DNA of 6,848 nucleotides, from the NCBI GenBank assembly GCA_900770515.1, contig CAAHDP010000301.1:1-6848 (forward strand), given 5' to 3'. This document shows, one piece after another, positions 1-5,297 of the stretch. Within the stretch, counting starts at the first letter, position 1, and every line of letters begins with the position of its first letter. This DNA comes from an uncultured Prevotella sp. (GTDB lineage: Bacteria > Bacteroidota > Bacteroidia > Bacteroidales > Bacteroidaceae). Below the pieces are notes generated by a model that saw only the letters and a program-made list of their open reading frames with translations, had not been told where the DNA came from and searched no databases. Position numbers and translations under genes: made by a program.

Positions 1-26
1 GGCTCTAACCGAAGTTAGAAACCGCC
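1..26 (-). terminator. Partial intrinsic terminator downstream of tRNA-Phe, cut by the window edge
   Basis: Read on the minus strand, a 6-bp stem (TCTAAC/GTTAGA, + positions 4-9 and 14-19) closes a UUCG tetraloop with a C-G closing pair, the very stable cUUCGg form. Outside it, GGCGG on the 5' side (22-26) could pair with CC at 1-2 and further bases beyond the edge. It starts 17 nt after the tRNA 3' end, as expected for a tRNA terminator. The T-run that would confirm it lies outside the window, so this is an inference from the hairpin and its place. Confidence 0.5.
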
Positions 27-42
27 TAAATGAAAGGAGGAG

Positions 43-115
43 TGGTACCACCAGGAATCGAACCGGGGACACAAGGATTTTCAGTCCTTTGCTCTACCAA
101 CTGAGCTATGGCACC
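43..115 (-). tRNA. tRNA-Phe (anticodon GAA)
   Basis: The minus strand folds into a full 73-nt cloverleaf. The acceptor stem is GGTGCCA/TGGTACC with one G4-U69 wobble. T8-A9 is followed by a D arm closed by GCTC/GAGC. The anticodon stem AAGGA/TCCTT closes the loop CTGAAAA, which gives anticodon GAA at 34-36 (Phe). The variable loop is GTGTC and the T loop is TTCGATT. The discriminator is A73, and CCA is not encoded because the next bases are CT, so it must be added after transcription. The T stem (CCCGG/CCTGG) has a C-U mismatch in its middle pair. The gene has its own promoter and follows the thiL terminator, so it is probably transcribed alone. Confidence 0.96.
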
Positions 116-131
116 ATTTCTTTTGCGGTTG

Positions 132-163
132 CAAAGGTACAATAAAAATTTAAATTGAGCAAG
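132..163 (-). promoter_or_regulatory. Bacteroidetes-type promoter of tRNA-Phe
   Basis: On the minus strand the word TACCTTTG (139-132) matches the Bacteroidetes -7 consensus TAnnTTTG exactly. CTTG (163-160) lies 20 nt upstream and fits the -33 TTTG box in three of four bases. Transcription would start at about 125, roughly 10 nt before the mature tRNA 5' end at 115. The -33 box falls within the left arm of the thiL terminator hairpin, so the two signals share DNA. Confidence 0.7.
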
Positions 164-191
164 AGAAAACGAAATATTTTCTCTTGCTTAA
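141..191 (-). terminator. Intrinsic terminator at the end of the sppA-lpxK-punA-thiL unit
   Basis: A perfect 12-bp inverted repeat (158-169 with 177-188, outer bases AGCAAGAG) encloses a 7-nt loop and can extend by about 3 pairs across one mismatch. On the minus strand it follows the thiL stop codon by about 19 nt and is followed by a T-rich run (156-141) containing five consecutive T. The stem is AT-rich near the loop, so it is not the strongest kind, but its place and orientation fit the end of the operon. Confidence 0.75.
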
Positions 192-207
192 TGTTTATTA
201 ACTAAAA

Positions 208-1317
208 CTAGTCCTTCAAAGGATTCCAACCCTGAGCTTTGAGTTCGAATTCCTGACCATCTCGTGTAATCAGAAATTTGCCCAGGTTCTCCTTGGTGAT
301 GTAACCTATCTGCTTCACGCCTTCCATCTCTTCAATTTTTGCATGATCACCGATTGGTACTGTAAAGAGAAGTTCATAGTCTTCGCCGCCATTCATGGCA
401 CAAGTAGTGAGGTTCATGTTGAATTCCTCTGCCTGTACTGCTGTCTGGTAGTCGATAGGGATGTTCTTCTCGTACACTCTGCATCCGCAATGACTCTGTT
501 CGCAGATGTGCATCAGTTCACTGCTCAATCCGTCGCTGATGTCCATCATTGCTGTAGGACGGATTCCTGCTTCTCTCAGTTGTGCGATGATGTCGCCACG
601 TCCTTCTGGTTGAAGCTGTCTTTGCAATAAATATTCCTTGCCGGCAAAGTCGGGCTGGAAGTTGCGCATCTCTGCCAGGTCATTATTGAGAGTTGCCAGT
701 TTCTGGTTGTCTCCCTTTGCCTTGGCTTCTGCCATCTTCTTGCGGATGTCTTCTACCTGTCCGTAGTATACTGCCTTTTCCCGCTCCAGCAGCTGAAGTC
801 CCATATAGGCTGCACCTAAGTCGCCCGAAACGCAGATGAGGTCGGTTTCCTTCGCGCCACTACGATAAACGATGTCTTCCTTATCTGCCTCACCGATGCA
901 GGTAATGCTGATGGCAAGACCTGTGAGCGAAGAGGTGGTATCACCACCAACGATGTCTATACCCCATTTGTCGCAGGCCATGCGCAGACCTTTGTAGAAT
1001 TCATCCAGGTCTTCAACCTTGAAACGTTTGCTCAATGCGATGCTTACTACCATCTGTCTGGGGGTTCCGTTCATGGCGAAGATGTCACTGATGTTTACCA
1101 TTGCACTCTTGTAGCCTAAGTGCTGCATGTCGATATAAGTGAGGTCGAAATGTACTCCCTCCATCAACATATCTGTAGTAATGAGCACTTCCTTGTCGGG
1201 ATAGTGCATCACGGCACAGTCATCGCCTACACCGTAAACGGTAGAAGCGTTTTTGTTTTCATATCCTTTGGTGAGATGGTCGATAAGACCAAACTCACCC
1301 AACTTTGCTATATCCAA
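208..1317 (-). CDS. thiL: Thiamine-monophosphate kinase ThiL
   Basis: The product is a 369-residue cytosolic enzyme that phosphorylates thiamine monophosphate to thiamine diphosphate with ATP, the last step of cofactor synthesis. The AIRS-type fold motifs appear in order: GDD (31-33), TTDM (47-50), the NISDIFAM segment (75-82), VGGDTT (123-128), SGDLG (164-168), MDISDGL (258-264) and NGGEDYELLF (309-318). The acidic residues are those that bind Mg-ATP and substrate in the family. A charged helical segment at about 184-222 makes it longer than E. coli ThiL (about 325 residues). The start is TTG: no in-frame ATG exists between the punA stop and this codon, and MDIAKLGEFGLI matches the usual N terminus. 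A heptamer repeat lies 6 nt upstream. It is the last gene of the unit, 80 bp after punA. No other thiamine gene and no TPP riboswitch is visible. Confidence 0.95.
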   Translation of the reverse strand: MDIAKLGEFGLIDHLTKGYENKNASTVYGVGDDCAVMHYPDKEVLITTDMLMEGVHFDLTYIDMQHLGYKSAMVNISDIFAMNGTPRQMVVSIALSKRFKVEDLDEFYKGLRMACDKWGIDIVGGDTTSSLTGLAISITCIGEADKEDIVYRSGAKETDLICVSGDLGAAYMGLQLLEREKAVYYGQVEDIRKKMAEAKAKGDNQKLATLNNDLAEMRNFQPDFAGKEYLLQRQLQPEGRGDIIAQLREAGIRPTAMMDISDGLSSELMHICEQSHCGCRVYEKNIPIDYQTAVQAEEFNMNLTTCAMNGGEDYELLFTVPIGDHAKIEEMEGVKQIGYITKENLGKFLITRDGQEFELKAQGWNPLKD

Positions 1318-1323
1318 TTTTTT

Positions 1324-1356
1324 ACTTTGAACTTTGAATGTTGAACTTTGAACTTT
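1324..1356. repeat. Heptanucleotide tandem repeat before the thiL start
   Basis: On the plus strand the unit ACTTTGA occurs at 1324, 1331 and 1345, with a diverged copy ATGTTGA at 1338 and a partial copy ACTTT at 1352, giving about 4.7 units. Read in the thiL direction the unit is TCAAAGT. The array ends 6 nt (all A) before the TTG start. Because 7 is not a multiple of 3, gain or loss of a unit changes the frame between thiL and sequence upstream of the array. Its role is unknown and it may be neutral. Confidence 0.85.
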
Positions 1357-1370
1357 ATGATTAGCATCTG

Positions 1371-1397
1371 AAGCAGGAAAAAGCTGAAGTCCTGCTT
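1371..1397 (-). other. Intercistronic hairpin between punA and thiL
   Basis: An 8-bp perfect stem (AAGCAGGA/TCCTGCTT in the minus-strand transcript) with an 11-nt loop begins right after the punA stop codon. It is not followed by a T-run on the minus strand (next bases CAGATGCTAA), so it is unlikely to be a full terminator. It could protect the 3' end of the upstream message, or act as a partial attenuator that lowers thiL expression. This role is inferred only from position and pairing. Confidence 0.4.
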
Positions 1398-2207
1398 TTA
1401 GCTTCTGCGAATCATCTCTCGCATAATTTCCGTCATCTTTGGCTGGGCAGCATTAGCTGCAATCTGTACCTCCTCATGGCTAACCTCTACAGGTACATCG
1501 AAGCCACCGAGGTCGGTGATGATACTGATGCCGAATACCTTGATGCCACTGTGGCGAGCCACGATAACCTCTGGTACTGTACTCATACCTACTGCGTCAC
1601 CGCCTAAGATGCGATACATGCGATACTCTGCTGGAGTCTCGAAGGTAGGACCCTGAACACCTACATATACACCATGCTTGATGTTGATGTCTTTCTCCTT
1701 GGCAATCTCGTCAGCCAAATCACGCAACTGCTTGTCGTAAGCTTCGTGCATGTCTGGGAATCGAGGACCGGTAGGGAAGTTCTTGCCCCGCAATGGATGC
1801 TCTGGGAAGAAGTTGATGTGGTCATCGATGATCATGAGGTCACCGATTTCGAAGTCTGGATTCATACCTCCTGATGCATTGCTGACGAAGAGGGTCTCGA
1901 TGCCCAGTTCATGCATGACGCGCTCTGGAAAGGTAACCTCCTTCATATTATATCCTTCATAGAAATGGAATCTGCCTTCCATTGCCATAATATCCTTGCC
2001 ACCCAACTTTCCGAAGATGAGTTTGCCGGCATGGCCTTCTACGGTAGAAACAGGGAAGTTTGGTATCTCGCTGTATGGGAATTCATAGCTATCAGTTATC
2101 TCTGAAGCTAATTGTCCTAGACCGGTTCCCAGAATGATTGCCGTTTTCGGACTTGTTGTCATCCTTTCTCTTAGCCAGGATGCTGTTTCTTGAATTTTTT
2201 CGTACAT
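1398..2207 (-). CDS. punA: Purine nucleoside phosphorylase, trimeric (PNP family 2) type
   Basis: The 269-residue cytosolic enzyme cleaves purine nucleosides with phosphate to free base and ribose-1-phosphate (purine salvage). Family landmarks appear in order: the GTGLG phosphate loop (27-31), GRFHFYEGY (78-86, with Arg79 and His81 expected at phosphate), SNASGGMNP (109-117), VQGPTFETPAE (184-194, with the base-binding Glu190), GMSTVPEVIVARH (207-219) and His244 in EVSHEEV. Length is normal. The residue after IIT is Asp232, where human PNP has Asn243 for 6-oxopurine recognition, so substrate range may be broader than inosine and guanosine. The start at MYEKIQ fits the usual family N terminus and lies within lpxK, giving a 116-bp overlap. 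ATG at residue 16 is a possible shorter start but would remove a normal N-terminal helix. Confidence 0.94.
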   Translation of the reverse strand: MYEKIQETASWLRERMTTSPKTAIILGTGLGQLASEITDSYEFPYSEIPNFPVSTVEGHAGKLIFGKLGGKDIMAMEGRFHFYEGYNMKEVTFPERVMHELGIETLFVSNASGGMNPDFEIGDLMIIDDHINFFPEHPLRGKNFPTGPRFPDMHEAYDKQLRDLADEIAKEKDINIKHGVYVGVQGPTFETPAEYRMYRILGGDAVGMSTVPEVIVARHSGIKVFGISIITDLGGFDVPVEVSHEEVQIAANAAQPKMTEIMREMIRRS

Positions 2208-3315
2208 AGCTAATGATTTTTTCGTTAAAATTATCTTGTTGCTCCAGCATGAAGCTTACCTTGATAGGCAGTTCATACATGCTTTCTTTTACTGTTTCGT
2301 AGAGTCCCTCGGTATCTCTCAGTCTCACGGCGTCTTTTTCTGTCGTAATGATGATACGAGGTTCCGGCATGGCTTCGAAGGTGCTGTTGATGCGGTCGAT
2401 ATCCTTGCGTTTAAACTGATGGTGGTCACCGAAGGAGAGGGTCTGTACTCCCTTTGCCATTGGCTTGATGTCGTGTTCCATCTGTTTTGGTGATGCAATA
2501 CCCGTCAGGAGCAGTACATGATAGTCGGTCATTCCCGTCAAGGCTGGGTCTTTCCCTTCTATCTCTTCTTCGTTCTTGATTTCCTTTGGCTTCAGTTCCT
2601 TGCTGTTGAATACGCCTTTTGGAGTATCGTAGTCAATGCAGGTGAAGTAGAGCTTCTGGAAAGGGTAGAGGTTCATGGCCTTGGTAAGCACTCTGAACTC
2701 CATCGGTTTCAGGTCCTTCGGACATTTGGTGATGATCACAATGTCGGCACGGTTCTTTCCGCTCAGCGGTTCGCGGAGCCTTCCTGCCGGCATCATCTTG
2801 TCATAGATGATGAGGCGGTGATAATCTACCAGAAGGATATTGATGCCTGGCTTGACATAGCGATGCTGGAAGGCATCGTCTAGCAAAACCACATCGACGT
2901 CCTTGGTTTCTCTGTCGTTCTGCAGATGGTCAATACCTCTTACTCTTTTGGCATCAACTGCTACATAGATGTCTTTGAATTTCTGGTGCATCTGGAAGGG
3001 TTCGTCGCCAATCTCTGTCATTTCGGTATTTTCATCGGCTAGCACATAGCCGTGACTTTTTCTCTTGTAACCACGAGATAGTACGGCAATTTTCACTTTG
3101 TCGTGAAGTAATCGGATAAGATATTCCACATGGGGAGTCTTGCCCGAACCACCCACAGTAATATTGCCCACAGAGATAACCGGTATCGAGAATGCTCTAC
3201 TCTTCTTCAGTCCGATGTCAAAGAGCCAGTTGCGGAATCGCACGATGGAACCGTATATCCAACTCAGTGGTAATAACCAATCATTGACCTTGATAAGATC
3301 ACCTTCTGTTCTCAT
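2092..3315 (-). CDS. lpxK: Tetraacyldisaccharide 4'-kinase LpxK
   Basis: LpxK transfers the ATP gamma-phosphate to the 4' position of the lipid A disaccharide-1-phosphate, at the cytoplasmic face of the inner membrane. The 407-residue product has an N-terminal hydrophobic, membrane-apposed helix (about 14-34) and a Walker A loop (GNITVGGSGKTP, 50-61). It also has LSRGYKRKSHGY (79-90), GDEPFQ (103-108, Asp104 likely catalytic), DDAFQHR (146-152), PAGRLREP (176-183), FGDHHQF (295-301) and TTEKDAVRL (324-332). All expected family motifs are present. The normal fold should end near residue 372. The remaining 35 or so residues are a basic, Asn/Ser-rich tail encoded entirely inside the out-of-frame overlap with punA. 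The gene starts 35 bp after sppA with a clear Shine-Dalgarno site, unlike its neighbours. Confidence 0.95.
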   Translation of the reverse strand: MRTEGDLIKVNDWLLPLSWIYGSIVRFRNWLFDIGLKKSRAFSIPVISVGNITVGGSGKTPHVEYLIRLLHDKVKIAVLSRGYKRKSHGYVLADENTEMTEIGDEPFQMHQKFKDIYVAVDAKRVRGIDHLQNDRETKDVDVVLLDDAFQHRYVKPGINILLVDYHRLIIYDKMMPAGRLREPLSGKNRADIVIITKCPKDLKPMEFRVLTKAMNLYPFQKLYFTCIDYDTPKGVFNSKELKPKEIKNEEEIEGKDPALTGMTDYHVLLLTGIASPKQMEHDIKPMAKGVQTLSFGDHHQFKRKDIDRINSTFEAMPEPRIIITTEKDAVRLRDTEGLYETVKESMYELPIKVSFMLEQQDNFNEKIISYVRKNSRNSILAKRKDDNKSENGNHSGNRSRTISFRDN

Positions 3316-3321
3316 GTTCCT

Positions 3322-3328
3322 CTCCTTT
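3322..3328 (-). promoter_or_regulatory. Shine-Dalgarno site of lpxK
   Basis: On the minus strand AAAGGAG stands 6 nt before the lpxK ATG, an ideal position. The other genes here (sppA, punA, thiL and the esterase) have only A/T-rich leaders without such a site, as is usual in Bacteroidetes, so this one stands out and supports the start at 3315. Confidence 0.6.
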
Positions 3329-3350
3329 GTTTTTTACACCTTATTATATA

Positions 3351-5135
3351 TTAATGTATATTGAGCACGAATGGCATGGCTGCCTGCACTGGCTCCTTCT
3401 CCTTGATGCTGCGAATCAGCATGAACGGTTTGTACAGGTCGCCTAATGTCAACTGCAGCTGTTCGTCGAGATAGCTGCCGCCATTGCCCGACAGTTCGCC
3501 CATCAGCTGGGTGAGCCAGTCGGCTGCCATAGGATACTCGGTAGTACCATAGTCTGAAATCTTTGCCAGTTGGGCTGCCTTGGCAACAGCATCGTCCAGA
3601 CTGCCGAAACCGTCTATCAGCTTGATGTTCTTGGCGTCTGTTCCCAACCATACTCTTCCCTGTGCGATATTCTCTACCTGGTTCACGCTCATCTTTCTTC
3701 CGTCAGCTACACGCTTACGGAAGAGGGCATAACCGCGGTTCACGTATCCTTGCATGCTGGCAATCTCGTCGGCTGTCCATGGACGGCTGCTTCCTGCGGC
3801 TCCATAGCTGCTGTTCTTGTTGGTCTTCACCTCGTCATACTTGAATCCCAACTTCTTGGTCATCAGCTCGCTGAAGTCTGGCAGGGCACCGAAGATGCCG
3901 ATACTGCCGGTCAGGGTAGTAGGCTGTGCCATGACATATCTGGCTCCCATACTCATATAGTATGCACCTGATGCTGCCATTCCTCCCATGGAAACCACCA
4001 CAGGCTTTTTCTTGTTCAACTCACTGACGGCACGCCAGATCTGCTCTGAAGCGTAGGCGTCGCCACCGCCCGAATTGATGCGGAGCACCACAGCCTTGAT
4101 GCTCTCGTCATCACCCAGGTCCTGCAAGTCTTTGATGACAGTGGTACTGACAATCTGCTCTTCGTTTCCATAGAGGCTAGGAGTAGCTGTGCTGACAATG
4201 CTTCCGGAGCAGTAATATACGGCAATCTGGTCGCCCAGGATATTACTGTCGTCAATGGCGGCATTCACATCTTCCATTGATACTTGCTTGATCTTGTCGT
4301 CAGCTTTCAGTCCGAGCTGCTTTTTGACCACGTCCCTGATTTCATCGTAATAGCAGAATCCGTCTACCATCTTGCGGGACTTCAGGAGCTTGCTGTCTTC
4401 AAATACCATCAGTCCGTCGGCATAATGGTTCAGCGAATCCTTGTTGATGCCGCGGCTCTTGCTGACGTCGGTAAGCACCTTCTGCCAGAGTCCGGTTACG
4501 TATCGGGTAACCTGCTCGCGGTTGGCATCGCTCATCTTGTCCTCGGTATACATTTCTGTGAAGCTCTTGTACTTGCCCACCTTTACGATATTGAAATGAA
4601 CGCCAAACTTAGCTGCCACATCTTTTATATATTGTGTCTGTGAGGCAATACCATGCCAGTCTACCATACCTTCCGGGTTGATGTAAACCTTGTTGGCAAC
4701 AGATGCCAGGTAATAGCCTCCTTGAGTATATTGGTCACCGTATGCGATGATCCACTTGCCGCTCTTCTTGAAGTCAGCCAGTGCATCACGAATTTCCTGA
4801 AGTGTCGCATAGTCAGAAGTCAGGACACCGGTTTCCAGATAGATTCCCTTCACCTTGTCTTCATTCTTGGCCTTCTTGATGGCAGAGAGAATGTTGTTCA
4901 TGCCAAGGTTGTTGAACTTGTCTCCCGTCAGTTCACCCAGCCAGTTGTCCTCAACTCTGTCGCTGATCTGCCCCTGCAACTTGAGCACCATCACCGAATT
5001 GTCTTTCAGCGAAGGTTTGCTGCTGCTTGCTGCTACCATACCAATGAGGCAGATGAATCCGAGTATCGCCATGATGATACTGAATCCGAAGATACCAACG
5101 ATGGTGGCTGCTACATTCTTGAAAAATTGTTTCAT
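3351..5135 (-). CDS. sppA: Signal peptide peptidase SppA, 67-kDa double-domain type
   Basis: This inner-membrane serine protease (family S49) degrades cleaved signal peptides after secretion. The 594-residue product has a basic start (MKQFFKNV), one transmembrane segment (about 10-36) and then two tandem S49 domains, as in E. coli SppA (618 residues). The N-terminal domain supplies the general base Lys190 in VGKYKS (186-191). The C-terminal domain supplies the nucleophile Ser389 in MGGMAASGAYY (383-393), followed by TLTGSIGIFG (408-416). Both residues of the Ser-Lys dyad are present. The open frame runs on to 5237, but I chose ATG 5135 because the longer form would include the promoter and lacks a sensible N terminus. 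It is the first gene of the unit, with no Shine-Dalgarno site. Confidence 0.95.
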   Translation of the reverse strand: MKQFFKNVAATIVGIFGFSIIMAILGFICLIGMVAASSSKPSLKDNSVMVLKLQGQISDRVEDNWLGELTGDKFNNLGMNNILSAIKKAKNEDKVKGIYLETGVLTSDYATLQEIRDALADFKKSGKWIIAYGDQYTQGGYYLASVANKVYINPEGMVDWHGIASQTQYIKDVAAKFGVHFNIVKVGKYKSFTEMYTEDKMSDANREQVTRYVTGLWQKVLTDVSKSRGINKDSLNHYADGLMVFEDSKLLKSRKMVDGFCYYDEIRDVVKKQLGLKADDKIKQVSMEDVNAAIDDSNILGDQIAVYYCSGSIVSTATPSLYGNEEQIVSTTVIKDLQDLGDDESIKAVVLRINSGGGDAYASEQIWRAVSELNKKKPVVVSMGGMAASGAYYMSMGARYVMAQPTTLTGSIGIFGALPDFSELMTKKLGFKYDEVKTNKNSSYGAAGSSRPWTADEIASMQGYVNRGYALFRKRVADGRKMSVNQVENIAQGRVWLGTDAKNIKLIDGFGSLDDAVAKAAQLAKISDYGTTEYPMAADWLTQLMGELSGNGGSYLDEQLQLTLGDLYKPFMLIRSIKEKEPVQAAMPFVLNIH

Positions 5136-5163
5136 AATAATGCCAATATTTAAATTATAGCTG

Positions 5164-5194
5164 CAAATATAATAAAAAAGCGACAAACGACAAA
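5164..5194 (-). promoter_or_regulatory. Promoter of the sppA-lpxK-punA-thiL unit
   Basis: The minus strand has TTTG (5194-5191), a 19-nt spacer and TATATTTG (5171-5164), a perfect match to the Bacteroidetes -33/-7 promoter pattern. Transcription would begin near 5158, leaving a leader of about 22 nt before the sppA ATG at 5135. A second TTTG at 5187-5184 sits 12 nt from the -7 box, which is too close to serve as its -33 box. This promoter excludes the longer sppA reading frame that starts at 5237. Confidence 0.75.
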
Positions 5195-5257
5195 GAGATT
5201 TGGACAAAATAACCGAAAATTGTTGAAAATATAACATAGTATTAACAAAAAAATGCG

Positions 5258-5265
5258 TATCTTTG
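5258..5265 (+). promoter_or_regulatory. -7 promoter element of the esterase gene
   Basis: TATCTTTG matches TAnnTTTG exactly and lies 32 nt before the esterase ATG, so the leader would be about 25 nt. No TTG/TTTG occurs at the usual 19-21 nt upstream. The nearest one ends at 5225, which is too far. The promoter may therefore be weak, or need an activator, as is common for carbohydrate-related genes in this phylum; this last point is inference. Confidence 0.6.
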
Positions 5266-5297
5266 CCGGAGATTTAAGAAACTAATAAGATAAGACA

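Noticed and set aside
34..42. AAAGGAGGA on the plus strand, a perfect Shine-Dalgarno sequence
   Set aside because: It is followed by the tRNA gene on the other strand and no start codon with an open frame follows at a useful distance, so it is a chance match.
1318..1397. A TPP riboswitch ahead of thiL
   Set aside because: The gap is only 80 nt, filled by a hairpin and a heptamer repeat, with no sign of the conserved THI-box core. The sppA leader is also far too short for one.
4653..5153. Plus-strand open frames antisense to sppA (also 3570-3971 and 4284-4643)
   Set aside because: They mirror a well-supported gene, have no recognisable motifs and are explained by the codon bias of sppA on the other strand.
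5136..5237. A 34-residue N-terminal extension of SppA starting at 5237
   Set aside because: It would include the -33 and -7 promoter boxes at 5164-5194 and put a Cys/Tyr-rich stretch before the normal basic start and transmembrane helix. ATG 5135 is far better.
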